Notes: generated from the letters alone by a model not told the origin. A stretch of 64,000 bases of DNA from Treponema sp. (GCA_016290335.1 JAEETM010000006.1:12729-76728); one strand, 5' to 3'; counted from the stretch's first letter, positions 27,095 through 36,941 are shown. Made by a program: numbers and translations.

Positions 27095-28639
27095 ATGAAA
27101 AAATTATCCTTACCTCTCCTTGCAAATACTGTCATTTCCAAACGCAAGGCTCTCATGATTACCCAGGCACAGTTAGCCAAAAAGACTGGCATTAACCGTT
27201 CCATGCTGAGTAAAATTGAATCACAGGAATACACTCCTTCCATTGACCAGTTGCAAGCGTTGGGCGATGCACTGCAGTTTGAACCAGCAGCGATGTTCAT
27301 AGAAGCGAATGAACTTTCCTCAAAACTTGTAGCATTGTCATCAGAAAAAGAAACCGCCATTCCAATCCCGGACCGCAGCTACAAAATTGCAGTAGCCGGC
27401 ACCGGTTATGTCGGCCTTTCGCTGGCAGTACTCCTTGCCCAGCACAACGAAGTAACAGCGGTAGATATTCTACAAGAAAAAGTAGAAAAACTTAACAGTT
27501 TTATTTCCCCCATTCAGGATGATTACATCGAAAAATACCTGGCTGAAGCAAAAGCCGGGAAGCGCACCTTGAACCTGAAGGCCACGCTGGATGGTGCTGC
27601 AGCCTATAAAGAGGCAGACTTTATCATCATTTCGGCGCCCACCAACTATGATGCAAAACAGAACTTCTTTGACTGCTCCGCGGTAGAAGCGGTGCTTAAA
27701 TTGGTGAAGGAGAGTACAAGAAACAGAGCAACCAAACCCTTTGTGGTCATCAAATCCACTATTCCCGTAGGCTACACCAAACACATCCGAGAGAAGTTAC
27801 AGATGGACAACATCCTCTTCAGCCCGGAATTTCTCCGGGAATCCAAAGCATTGTATGACAACCTGTATCCCAGCCGTATCATTGTAGGCAGTGACGGGGC
27901 TACCAAAGAAGCTGCCCGCACCTTTGCTTCCCTTCTGCAGCAGGGAGCTCTCAAAAAACCGGTGGATGTGCTGTTTATGGGACTGACCGAAGCGGAAGCC
28001 ACCAAACTGTTCGTGAACACCTATCTGGCGCTGCGTGTTTCCTACTTCAACGAACTGGATACTTATGCCGAAATGAAAGGACTGGACACGGCAGCCATTA
28101 TCAAAGGCATCTCACTGGATCCACGGGTAGGCGATTACTACAACAACCCTTCTTTCGGCTACGGCGGTTACTGCCTGCCCAAGGATACCAAGCAGCTTCT
28201 GGCCAATTACCGGGATGTTCCGGAAAACCTGATCAAAGCCATAGTGGAAAGCAATCGAACCAGGAAAGATTATATTGCAGACAAGGTGCTTGAAATAGCC
28301 GGTGCCTATGGCGAAAATGAATCATATTCTTCTGAAAAGGAATCTCTACAAAAAGATATCGTGGTAGGTGTGTATCGCCTTACCATGAAAGCCAACAGTG
28401 ACAATTTCCGCCAGTCTTCTATCCAGGGAGTCATGAAGCGCATCAAAGCAAAAGGCGCTACCGTCATTATCTACGAACCTACATTAAAAGATGGTACTAC
28501 TTTCTTCGGTAGCAAAGTGGTAAACAATCTTGAAATATTTAAAAAACAATGTGGTTGTATTATAGCCAACCGATATGATACGGTGTTGGATGATGTGCAG
28601 GCTAAAGTCTATACTCGAGATTTGTTCAGAAGGGATTAA
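27095..28639 (+). CDS. XRE-type DNA-binding domain fused to UDP-glucose 6-dehydrogenase
   Basis: Protein of 514 residues. Residues about 10-72 form an HTH_3 domain ([20 protein letters not shown], then [15 protein letters not shown]). After a short linker, residues 96-510 are a complete nucleotide-sugar dehydrogenase: [11 protein letters not shown] at 101-111, [20 protein letters not shown] and the catalytic Cys360 in GGYCLPKDT. It should oxidise UDP-glucose to UDP-glucuronate and may also bind DNA. GGAGG lies 9 bases before the ATG. A UDP-glucuronate 4-epimerase follows 4 bp later. The start is well supported, so the fusion is not an artefact of a wrong start codon. Confidence 0.92.
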   Translation: MKKLSLPLLANTVISKRKALMITQAQLAKKTGINRSMLSKIESQEYTPSIDQLQALGDALQFEPAAMFIEANELSSKLVALSSEKETAIPIPDRSYKIAVAGTGYVGLSLAVLLAQHNEVTAVDILQEKVEKLNSFISPIQDDYIEKYLAEAKAGKRTLNLKATLDGAAAYKEADFIIISAPTNYDAKQNFFDCSAVEAVLKLVKESTRNRATKPFVVIKSTIPVGYTKHIREKLQMDNILFSPEFLRESKALYDNLYPSRIIVGSDGATKEAARTFASLLQQGALKKPVDVLFMGLTEAEATKLFVNTYLALRVSYFNELDTYAEMKGLDTAAIIKGISLDPRVGDYYNNPSFGYGGYCLPKDTKQLLANYRDVPENLIKAIVESNRTRKDYIADKVLEIAGAYGENESYSSEKESLQKDIVVGVYRLTMKANSDNFRQSSIQGVMKRIKAKGATVIIYEPTLKDGTTFFGSKVVNNLEIFKKQCGCIIANRYDTVLDDVQAKVYTRDLFRRD

Positions 28640-28643
28640 TATT

Positions 28644-29735
28644 ATGAAAAACAAAGTTCACATCAATCTTAACAATAAAACCATTCTGGTAACCGGTTCC
28701 CCCGGTTTCATCGGAGCAAACCTGGTTTTACGGCTCTTAACGGAAATGAGTTCGGGCGCCATCATTAGCTTTGACAACATGAATAGCTATTATGAGCTTA
28801 AGCTGAAGGAATACCGGTTGGGCCTGATTGAAGAAGCTGCTTCTAAATCTCCTGTAAAACACATCTTCATCAAAGGGAACCTGGCGGACAAGCCATTAAT
28901 TGACGAAGTATTCGCCAAATACAATCCTGCTATCGTAGTAAACCTGGCTGCCCAGGCAGGGGTACGATATTCCATCGACCATCCGGATGCTTACATTGAA
29001 AGCAACATCATCGGTTTCTACAACATTTTGGAAGCCTGCCGTCACAGTTACGCCAACGAAAGTACAGGAGTGGAACATCTGGTGTACGCTTCTTCCAGTT
29101 CCGTGTATGGCGGCAATAAAAAGGTGCCTTTCAGCATTGATGACAAGGTAGATAACCCGGTGTCCCTGTATGCTGCCACCAAAAAAAGCAACGAGCTGTT
29201 AGCTCATTGCTATTCCAAGCTGTATAACATTCCCTCGACAGGCCTGCGCTTCTTCACCGTCTACGGTCCCGCCGGTCGTCCGGACATGTTCTACTTCTCC
29301 GCCACCCAGAAGCTGGCGGCAGGCAAAACCATTCAAATCTTCAACCACGGAAACATGAAACGGGATTTCACCTACATCGATGACATAGTGGAAGGCGTAC
29401 TGCGAGTTATACAGGGTGCACCGGAAAAACGCAATGGTGAAGACGGCCTGCCGCTACCTCCCTACGCCGTATACAACATCGGAGGCGGCACCCCGGAAAA
29501 TTTATTAGATTACATCCGCATTCTGCAGGAAGAACTGGTTCGTGCTAAAATACTTCCTGCTAATTATGACTTTGAAGGTCATCGGGAATTAGCAGGTATG
29601 CAGCCCGGCGATGTGCCTATCACTTATGCGGACAGCAAAGCCCTGGAAGAAGATTACGGATTTAGGCCGTCCATTAATATACGGGAAGGACTGCGCAAGT
29701 TTGCGGAGTGGTATAAATTATATTACAAGGATTAA
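28644..29735 (+). CDS. UDP-glucuronate 4-epimerase-like NAD-dependent epimerase (copy 2)
   Basis: Extended SDR of 363 residues. TGSPGFIGANLVLRLL, YASSSSVYGGNKKVPFS, YAATKKSNELLAHCYSKLYN and TVYGPAGRPDMFYFSATQKL are shared almost exactly with copy 1 at 190-1275. It should convert UDP-glucuronate to UDP-galacturonate. The ATG at 28644 is chosen over an in-frame start 69 bases upstream because that one lies inside the dehydrogenase gene and the protein aligns from MKNKVHINL; AAGGG lies about 10 bases before it. The stop overlaps the 3' end of the convergent YfhO pseudogene by 4 bp. Confidence 0.92.
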   Translation: MKNKVHINLNNKTILVTGSPGFIGANLVLRLLTEMSSGAIISFDNMNSYYELKLKEYRLGLIEEAASKSPVKHIFIKGNLADKPLIDEVFAKYNPAIVVNLAAQAGVRYSIDHPDAYIESNIIGFYNILEACRHSYANESTGVEHLVYASSSSVYGGNKKVPFSIDDKVDNPVSLYAATKKSNELLAHCYSKLYNIPSTGLRFFTVYGPAGRPDMFYFSATQKLAAGKTIQIFNHGNMKRDFTYIDDIVEGVLRVIQGAPEKRNGEDGLPLPPYAVYNIGGGTPENLLDYIRILQEELVRAKILPANYDFEGHRELAGMQPGDVPITYADSKALEEDYGFRPSINIREGLRKFAEWYKLYYKD

Positions 29736-31900
29736 ACAGATATCTGTCGCTTTCTGCGGCGATACATTAATCCCATTAATGATATAATCCCTAATCCAGA
29801 CAGCATCATGCCTTCTCTCAAACCAGGCGTCCTGTATTTTAATTTGATCTTGTGCAGGCCCTGTTTTAGCTTTAATGCCATAAACATCGTGTTAGCCTGA
29901 TACAGTTTAGCTGGTTTATCATCCACAAAGGCGCTCCATCCCTTTGAATAAGGAATCGTCAGCAATAATATTTTATCAGTTTTCAGAGCAATATCTCCCG
30001 TTACTAAATTAGTCGCAAAAGCCCGGTTACGATTATGCAGATCAACGTGAGTTAATGTATTTTCCTTCAGCTTTTGAACATAGCCGGGATAATTGGCAAA
30101 CGCCTGACAAATGACTTGTATTTCATCAAAAGAATATTTCCCCAAATGAGGGAACTTGATTTGTATCCTGTTTTTTCGCTTTCTAAAATAACCGGTATTG
30201 ATAATAAAATCTTTTCTTCCTGAAGGCCAGTTATCAGCAGGCGTTCTATAGCGCAATAATTTAGTCCCTGTCTTTATGTTTCCCGAAAATGCAGTCGCTG
30301 AAATATCGATCAAAGTCGGCTCTACCCAATACCTGGATTCAAATACTATTCTTTGTTTCTCTTCTTCTTTCAGTTTATCAAAATCTATCGGACGACACAC
30401 GTCCAACGGATCAAATTCGCTCCCCTTTTTTTGTTTTTCATACAAATCAAATTCATTAACCCCTTTAAACTGCAATCCTTTAATATACAGATACGTTTCA
30501 CAATCCGGTTCTCCTTCAAAGTCAATCGTAACAACCGCATCTTTTCCGGTAACTACAAAAGCGTTTCCCACTTTGGTTATGGCCTTTTTATCAAAACTCA
30601 GCAGGTAGGGAATTCTAAAATCCTCAAATTTAATTTTCGCTTTTTTTAACTTACCTTTTCCGCTCTCACCTTCTAACACAACCCCCTGCAATACAGCCTG
30701 CTGTTTTTGAACGGAATCCATGCATCTGTATTCTTCCGACGTAATATAATGACTGTATGTATATCCTAAAGGAAGCGCATATCGGTTTTCATAAAAGCTG
30801 ATATTCTTATGGGCGTTCTTTTTTAGTAGTTTATATCCAAATGGCAAATAATGTGTATTTTTAGACAGATAATATTTTACGGAAGCAGCTTCATTTAGCA
30901 TCGTTCTTTCATCTAAAGATACTAAACTATGTATATTATTATCCAATAAAGACATATCCTTATAATATTTAACTACCCTGTTGTTTATAAGGCTCCAGTA
31001 ATACTGTGTTTAAGAAATACCAGATAACAGGTTTGCATTTGTTGTCAAAGAGTGCTTAGGAGCAGTAAAGCGAACAAAATCTTTTTTACCGGTTATCCTT
31101 TTCAGCAAGTTCACTTCATTATCCATCAAACGAGAATATGCGTCTTTAAAACCATATGGGAATTGTTTTATGTACCCAGTTCCAAAAGGGGCATACAAAA
31201 AAACGTATTAACAGTCACCGATATCAGCAAAAAGCCAGATAACAATTTTGAAAAATTTTCTTTTTTGCACAAAAAGGTTGTTTTTTCCTTAAAAACAATG
31301 CAAAGAAATACAACTAACGCAAGTGCCAACTGGAAAATGCCGGACGGCGTAAATGCGTTGTCAAATAAAAAAATAACAACAGAATAAACCAAAAAGAAGA
31401 ATAAAATCTTTTTTTTCTCTTCATGGTTAAGCGAGCATAACTGATCCCATGTAGTCACGACGATTAAAGCCACAACAAAACTGTATGCCCAAATCCAGCG
31501 ATTAGTAACATAAGAAAAGCCATTTAAAAACAGCCCGGCCGCCGGAACCAACAAAAAAGTCGTCAGCAAAACGAACCAGCACTTTAAAACCCGATCCTGT
31601 TTGTTCCAGTTTACAAAAAAACAAAATATGGATAACAACGTAAATCCGCCATATCCCATATAATTCCAATAGCCCAGGCGGTCGAAACCAGAAAAACAGT
31701 TCAGAAAGGACCGATAATACTCAAAAGGGTACAGGAAACCGGTATATTCATATCCACTGGAAATCCTTGCATCTGATAATGCGCACAAAACCACAGGGTA
31801 TAAGATAAAAGAGCCTAAAAGAGTCCCTATTACAGAATACATGCTGAATTTCAGAAGGCAAACAGTTGCCTTCTTTAAATCTTTGACGCAGGAAAAAAGT
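29732..31900 (-). pseudogene. YfhO-family membrane protein, truncated, frameshifted and nonsense-mutated
   Basis: Three in-order pieces match the intact YfhO protein at 41514-44372. The first (from about 31905, covering YTGFLYPFEYYRSFLNCF and FSYVTNRWIWAYSF) matches its middle membrane part. A frameshift near 31190 leads to the second (YSRLMDNEVNLLKRI). That ends at TAA 31010-31012, where the intact gene has Ser in SGISSTQYYY. The third (29732-30955) continues in frame from TQYYWSL to the C-terminal LPYSDGW-type soluble domain and last helix. The N-terminal ~240 residues are absent. YfhO proteins are GT-C-like glycosyltransferases; this one is dead. Confidence 0.85.
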
Positions 31901-32011
31901 TTAATCTGTCATCCCCGTGTAAATATGGGTAATTGTATGCCCCAGCACCACAAGTATGATCATAATGCCTTTGATATTGTCAATCTGGTAATCTCTCGTA
32001 ACAGATTCCAT
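31901..32011 (-). pseudogene. N-terminal stub of an acyltransferase-3 family protein
   Basis: From an ATG at 32011 with GAGG upstream, 36 residues read RDYQIDNIKGIMIILVVLGH and continue into THIYTG before a TAA at 31901. The 'RxxxxDNxKGxxIxLVVxGH' start with the conserved His is the first helix of acyltransferase-3 (OatA-type) O-acetyltransferases. The remainder is replaced by YfhO sequence, so a deletion joined the two genes. Confidence 0.75.
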
Positions 32012-32109
32012 AATAATGACACCTCGCTTCAGCAAGTATCACAACCCGGTCGTAAATTGTTAAGCCCCGTTCATAAAAAAGTTCTAAAAGAAAATCCTGC
32101 TTACTTTTT

Positions 32110-33693
32110 TCAAATTCCACTTTGAAACGCAAAAATCCTCTTATACGCTTCTCCGCTCAAATCATTATAACAGCTGTCCCAAACATCATATAGTTTGTCA
32201 TAGAGTTTTTTATTAATTTCATCCGGCAGGTAACGCCGCTTAACGTGTACCATATTATTGACAGCTTCTTCATAACTGCTATAAGCTCCCGCGGCTACTG
32301 CGCCGATTATAGCCGCGCCCAACGCAGTGCATTCTTTTGCCGTTACCGTTTCTACAGGCAACCCATAAATATCTGCCTGCATTTGGTTCCAAAACGGATT
32401 ATTAGCTGCTCCGCCTATCACACGCAAAGTTTTTGCCGGAGTAATACCGGACTCGGACAAAGTTTCCAGCATCATCCTGTTTTCAAAGCAAATGCCTTCC
32501 ATAACTGCCCGAAGCATATCACTTCTTTTCGTGGCAAGGGACATGCCTATAAATGCGCCTTTGGCAGAAACATCATAATGAGGGCATTCCGCTCCCTGAA
32601 GCCAGGGTAAAAAGATAATGCCGCCTGAACCGGCACTTGCCTGTTTTGCCAGTTCAGTAGCAAGCCCGCTGCGTTCTGCATCGTCCACCAGTAATTGCGT
32701 TTCGACGTCCGCAAGCAAAGTATCCCTAGCCCAACGGAAAGAAGACATACAGGAAGAAGAGTGCCCTTCCAGGGTATAACCCCCTGCGGGATGCCCCTGT
32801 ACATTACACTTACAGCCCGGATGCCTTACCGGTTTTGCTGAATATGCGATACACAGACCGGCAGTGCCCATGCAGACCGAAATAATATCCGTTGTACCAT
32901 AATTCCCAGCGCCAAGAGTACCGCATTGCTGATCGCCAGACCCCATATAAATCGGAATACCCTGCTTTAGCCCGGTTCTTTTCGCAGCGTATGCAGAAAC
33001 AGAACCGATTTTTGTACCAGGCCTTACTGATTCTGTAAATTTGACAATATCTACATCAAATACCGCGCATAATCTTTCATCAATAGTTTGACTGTCAGCA
33101 TCTGCCATAAGCCAGCAGCCTGCGTCGTTGTTTTCTTCAAAATATCTTTGCGCCCCAAAAGCTTTCGTCAAAAATGCATTTGGGGTAACAAACTTGTAAG
33201 TTTTATCATATATTTCCTTATTATTCTTCCGTAACCAAATGGCTTTATTACCGGCCTGAAATGTACCAAACGGCTGTCCGTTCCGTTTGTAAAACTCTTC
33301 TAAACTGATATTATGTTCACGCAGGCAGTCTTTCATCCAGCCATGTATTTCAGATCCTCGCTGATCCTGCCATATGAACATATTGGTTAAAAACCGGCCG
33401 TCTTTGTCTATCGGAACAAAACTGTTCCTCTGGCTTGTAATACACAAACCAATTATCTCGGCCGCTTCTGCACTTTTACCGGTCAGCGCTGTTGCCACCG
33501 CTTTATAAGCGAGTTCAATGATGGCATCCGCATCCTGCTCTACCCATCCCGGTTTTGGGTAAATGGTCGGCACTTTGTAATAGCCGTTGGAAATCTCATT
33601 ACCCTGAAAATCAAAAATGCAGCATCTGACGCCGGTGGTCCCGGCGTCTATTGCTGCAATTAAAGGTTTATTAGTTTTCACTGCCCTCACCAT
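32110..33693 (-). CDS. FGGY-family carbohydrate kinase
   Basis: Protein of 527 residues with the FGGY N-terminal phosphate motif AAIDAGTTGVRCCIFD, ITSQRNSF, WQDQRG, and the C-terminal MGTAGLC and GGAANNPFWNQMQADIYG, with GLPVETVTAKECTALGAA. These enzymes phosphorylate pentuloses, polyols or related sugars. It lies at the end of the leftward operon with an ABC importer and an IspD-like protein; its start overlaps the IspD-like stop by 23 bp, so translation is coupled. Candidate role: to phosphorylate a sugar or polyol that is then CDP-activated. No sugar can be assigned from sequence. Confidence 0.85.
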   Translation of the reverse strand: MVRAVKTNKPLIAAIDAGTTGVRCCIFDFQGNEISNGYYKVPTIYPKPGWVEQDADAIIELAYKAVATALTGKSAEAAEIIGLCITSQRNSFVPIDKDGRFLTNMFIWQDQRGSEIHGWMKDCLREHNISLEEFYKRNGQPFGTFQAGNKAIWLRKNNKEIYDKTYKFVTPNAFLTKAFGAQRYFEENNDAGCWLMADADSQTIDERLCAVFDVDIVKFTESVRPGTKIGSVSAYAAKRTGLKQGIPIYMGSGDQQCGTLGAGNYGTTDIISVCMGTAGLCIAYSAKPVRHPGCKCNVQGHPAGGYTLEGHSSSCMSSFRWARDTLLADVETQLLVDDAERSGLATELAKQASAGSGGIIFLPWLQGAECPHYDVSAKGAFIGMSLATKRSDMLRAVMEGICFENRMMLETLSESGITPAKTLRVIGGAANNPFWNQMQADIYGLPVETVTAKECTALGAAIIGAVAAGAYSSYEEAVNNMVHVKRRYLPDEINKKLYDKLYDVWDSCYNDLSGEAYKRIFAFQSGI

Positions 33694-34402
33694 GTTTTGT
33701 TTTCATCAACACATATCCTTCAAACAAATCAATGTCTTCCTTTTTTGTAATTTTAATATTGGTCTGGCTTCCTGCAGAAAGATAAATCGGGCGTTTCATA
33801 TGGAACATCAGTGTGGTGGTATAGGGTTTGACCTTACCGATCAGCCCCGACCTGACCGCTTCGTCGTACAGGCTCCTGATTTCAGCATACCGGAAGGAGT
33901 GGGGATTTTTCAGGCAGACGATGGAATCCCTGTCCACCCACTCGTCCGTCAGTTCCGGATGGCGGTCATTCCGTCTGCCGGCCAGTGAATATAACGGATA
34001 GGAAGTGATGGCGTTCCCTTTTTCACGGCACACCCTGAGGTTGTCCGTAATCAGCTCCGGAGCCAGGAACGGCGCCACACCGGTGTGGATGGTGACGATA
34101 TCATCGTCACGGCAAATACCTGCAAGGGCTTTCACCCCGTTATGGACAGAACCCTGATAATCGGCGCCGCCTTCCACGATCCATTTTACTTTGGAAATAT
34201 TATACCTGCGGCAGATTTCCCACAGGGTTTCTATATATCCCTTTACGCAGACAACCTCAATGGCATCAATTTCCCCATGCTGCTGAAAAATGTCCAGCGT
34301 ATACGCTATGATGGGCTTGCCAAGCACTTCCGCGAACTGCTTGGGTACGTTCAGCCCCATCCGCACACCCTTCCCACCGGCAAGGATGATTGCAACATTC
34401 AT
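33671..34402 (-). CDS. IspD/TarI-like protein with altered catalytic motif
   Basis: Protein of 243 residues. The CTP loop is intact (ILAGGKGVRM and VPKQF, residues 6-23), but the IHDAxRP motif reads IHTGVAP (105-111): the metal-binding Asp is Thr and the Arg is Ala. The GGxxRxxS loop reads GGADYQGSVHNGV. It may have a different chemistry, a very different substrate, or no catalysis. It is the fourth gene after the ABC importer (3 bp after the binding protein) and precedes the FGGY kinase. Richer in GC than the nearby YfhO wreckage. Confidence 0.8.
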   Translation of the reverse strand: MNVAIILAGGKGVRMGLNVPKQFAEVLGKPIIAYTLDIFQQHGEIDAIEVVCVKGYIETLWEICRRYNISKVKWIVEGGADYQGSVHNGVKALAGICRDDDIVTIHTGVAPFLAPELITDNLRVCREKGNAITSYPLYSLAGRRNDRHPELTDEWVDRDSIVCLKNPHSFRYAEIRSLYDEAVRSGLIGKVKPYTTTLMFHMKRPIYLSAGSQTNIKITKKEDIDLFEGYVLMKTKHGEGSEN

Positions 34403-34405
34403 GAT

Positions 34406-35413
34406 TTATTTTGCCTCGCTTACAACGCTTTTGGCAATCGCGTCGTCCACATAATCTTTAACCTGGATCTCCTTTTTAATGCTGCCAGTCTGAATCAGGA
34501 AGGACACCGTATCCTGCAGCCCGTCCACTTCCGTTTTGTCAAACTTCAGGACATAGGAATACTTGCTTGCTGCTTTGGCAACTAAGCCCGGATCCAGCTT
34601 GAAATATTTGGAAAGGAGCTCCGCATATTCTTTCGGGTTCTTTTCATAGGCCTTGGTAGCTCTCCAGTACTGCTGCAGGTAGGTTTTCACGATATCCGGG
34701 TTTTGTTTCACAAACTCCTGCCGGGCAAATACCACGTTAACACCCGGGAAACCGATATCGCCGCCATGGGTCAGGATATGGATCTTGTCGGTCGCGTCAA
34801 GTCTGCTAACGTTCGGTTCCCAGATAACTACTGCATCAACGTTATGGTTCAGTAAAACGGTCTGGGCGTCACCGGTGGAAATATTGATGATTTCCACGTC
34901 TTTCTTGATGTCCAGTCCCGCTTTCGCCAACAACTTCCCGGCCAGGTTCTGGGCGGTGGATCCAATCGTCAGCCCGATCTTTTTTCCCTTCAGGTCCGCC
35001 ACGCTTTTTATGCCGGAATCATCCGCTACGAGCATTGCATAAGAAGGACCGCCGTCAGCCGTAGCAATAAACACGTTCTTTTGCCCGGCCGCGACAGCCG
35101 CCACGGAAGGAACGTCACCGATAACGCCGATATCCTGCTGGCCGGCAGCAAAGGATTCGTTCATGGGCGGGCCGGATTCAAAGTCTGTCCATTTTACATC
35201 GACGCCGATGCCTTTCATGGCCTCATCGATCCAGCCCTTTTCCCGGGCAATGACCAGGGGAACAAAGGCGGCGGACGGCTGGATGGCCAGCCTTACAACC
35301 CGTTTTGTTTCTTTGGCGCCCGCTTTCGGCGCCTCTTTTTTGGTGCCTGAGCCGGACGAACAGCCCGCCACCACCAAAGCCAGTAGCATCAACATCGCTA
35401 AAATCTTTTTCAT
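34406..35413 (-). CDS. NitT/TauT-type ABC importer, substrate-binding lipoprotein
   Basis: Protein of 335 residues with a lipoprotein signal peptide: MKKILAMLMLLALVVAGC, Cys18 being the lipidation site. The mature part is an NMT1/SsuA-type periplasmic-binding protein (IQPSAAFVPLVIAREKGWID, GVIGDVPSVAAVAAGQ, DLKGKKIGLTIGST). This family binds nitrate, sulfonates, taurine, thiamine precursors and other small molecules, so the ligand is open. GGGGAGA lies 8 bases before the ATG. It follows the ATPase by 20 bp. Confidence 0.88.
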   Translation of the reverse strand: MKKILAMLMLLALVVAGCSSGSGTKKEAPKAGAKETKRVVRLAIQPSAAFVPLVIAREKGWIDEAMKGIGVDVKWTDFESGPPMNESFAAGQQDIGVIGDVPSVAAVAAGQKNVFIATADGGPSYAMLVADDSGIKSVADLKGKKIGLTIGSTAQNLAGKLLAKAGLDIKKDVEIINISTGDAQTVLLNHNVDAVVIWEPNVSRLDATDKIHILTHGGDIGFPGVNVVFARQEFVKQNPDIVKTYLQQYWRATKAYEKNPKEYAELLSKYFKLDPGLVAKAASKYSYVLKFDKTEVDGLQDTVSFLIQTGSIKKEIQVKDYVDDAIAKSVVSEAK

Positions 35414-35433
35414 TTTCCGTATCTCCCCTCTTC

Positions 35434-36183
35434 TTAATTTTTATTAACAAAAAAGCAGTCGTAAACCTGCTTTCTTATCCTGAAGAAATCTTCGCTGTTC
35501 CGGTCTCTGGGAAATGCGACGTCATTATCTATAATTTTCTTTACCTTGCCCGGATTCTTGGACAAAACCAGGATTCTGTCTGACAGGTACACCGCCTCAT
35601 CAATATCATGAGTAACAAAAATAACCGTCATTTTATTATTGTTGCGGATCTTCAGCAATTCATTCTGCATATTGATCTTTGTCATATAATCCAGAGCCCC
35701 GAAAGGCTCATCCATAAACAGAACTTCCGGCTGATTTACTAATGCCCTTGCAATGCTTACCCGCTGCGCCATACCGCCGGACAGTTCCCTCGGATACGAA
35801 TTATTAAAATCAGAAAGTCCTACCAGGGAAACGTACTCGTTTACAAGAGCTGTTTTTTCGGCCTTTGACATCCCGGATAACGGAAAACCGACGTTTTGGC
35901 TCACGCTCATCCAGTCCAGCAGGCGGGATTCCTGAAATACGATGCCCCGTGATTTGTCCGGCCCGGTTACAGGCTTTCCGTTGATTTTCACGTTTCCTTC
36001 GTGTACCGGATCGATTCCTGCCATAATCCGCAGCAAAGTGCTCTTTCCGCACCCGCTCTGGCCCACGATACACAGGAATTCGCCCCGCTGCATGGTAAAG
36101 GAAATGTCCTGAAGCGCCGTAACCGTGTTTTCTCCGGTAAACGTCCTGCTTACATTGTCAACTTCAATGAAATTTCCTGTCAT
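35434..36183 (-). CDS. NitT/TauT-type ABC importer, ATP-binding protein
   Basis: ATPase of 249 residues from the ATG at 36183, which overlaps the permease TAA (TAATG) and begins MTGNFIEVDNVSRTF, the normal N-terminus; the longer open frame upstream is a shadow of the permease. Walker A GQSGCGKST, signature ELSGGMAQR, Walker B VLFMDEPFGALD and switch His in VTHDIDEAVYLS are intact. Resembles SsuB/TauB. Works with the permease and binding protein on either side. Confidence 0.92.
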   Translation of the reverse strand: MTGNFIEVDNVSRTFTGENTVTALQDISFTMQRGEFLCIVGQSGCGKSTLLRIMAGIDPVHEGNVKINGKPVTGPDKSRGIVFQESRLLDWMSVSQNVGFPLSGMSKAEKTALVNEYVSLVGLSDFNNSYPRELSGGMAQRVSIARALVNQPEVLFMDEPFGALDYMTKINMQNELLKIRNNNKMTVIFVTHDIDEAVYLSDRILVLSKNPGKVKKIIDNDVAFPRDRNSEDFFRIRKQVYDCFFVNKN

Positions 36184-36941
36184 TATTTCCACCTTATAAC
36201 GCTTTTTTCCACCGCCATTAACAGGCTGTCCATCACCTTGCCGATAATGCCGATCATCAGCATGCCCACAATTACCACATCTGTCTGCCCGAACTGCCGC
36301 GCAAACATAATCATATAACCCAGCCCGGAAGAGGCTGCCACCAGTTCTGCCGCCACAACACACATCCAGCTCTGCCCCAGCCCAACGCGCAAACCGGTAA
36401 AAATACTCGGGGCTGCGTATGGTATCACAATTTGTAAAATATATTTCATCCTGGGAATCACCATCGCATTGGCCAGCTCCACCAGCTTCACGTCGATACG
36501 GCGTATTCCGTCCACGACGTTGACCAGTACGGTAAAGAATCCACCAATAAAAATCAGGAATACCTTGGAACTCTCCCCGATACCAAACCATAAAATAACC
36601 AGCGGGATCCAGGAAATAGGAGGAATCGGCTTCATTATCTGAATTATCAGGTCCGTCATCCTTTTAAACCGTGGGGACAGACCGATCCATATGCCCAAAA
36701 TCAGGGCCATTATTACTGAAATCGCATATCCGGTAAGCACCCGTTTTGAACTGATGATGAGATTCTTCGGCAGCGACCCGTCCCGCATTAGTGCAATAAA
36801 ACACTGCACAATACTCAGTGGTGATGGAAGAATTATCGGATTGATAAGCCCCCGGTCTGACGCAACCTGCCAAACAATAATCAATACAACCAGAAGACCC
36901 GTATATTCAATAAAACCGGTCAGTTTTTGTCCTTTTTTCAT
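36183..36941 (-). CDS. NitT/TauT-type ABC importer, permease
   Basis: Integral membrane protein of 252 residues with about six helices. The EAA-like loop (ELANAMVIPRMKYILQIVIPYAAPSI in two parts: ELANAM, then KYILQIVIPYAAP) couples to the ATPase. It is SsuC/TauC-like. It is the first gene of the leftward operon, 55 bases from a near-perfect promoter, and is divergent from the XRE/IspD-like fusion gene. Confidence 0.9.
   Translation of the reverse strand: MKKGQKLTGFIEYTGLLVVLIIVWQVASDRGLINPIILPSPLSIVQCFIALMRDGSLPKNLIISSKRVLTGYAISVIMALILGIWIGLSPRFKRMTDLIIQIMKPIPPISWIPLVILWFGIGESSKVFLIFIGGFFTVLVNVVDGIRRIDVKLVELANAMVIPRMKYILQIVIPYAAPSIFTGLRVGLGQSWMCVVAAELVAASSGLGYMIMFARQFGQTDVVIVGMLMIGIIGKVMDSLLMAVEKSVIRWK

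Noticed and set aside
35434..36591. A longer reading of the importer ATPase starting inside the permease gene (385 residues)
   Set aside because: The extra 136 residues are a shadow of the permease frame; the normal ATPase N-terminus starts at 36183 with a TAATG overlap.
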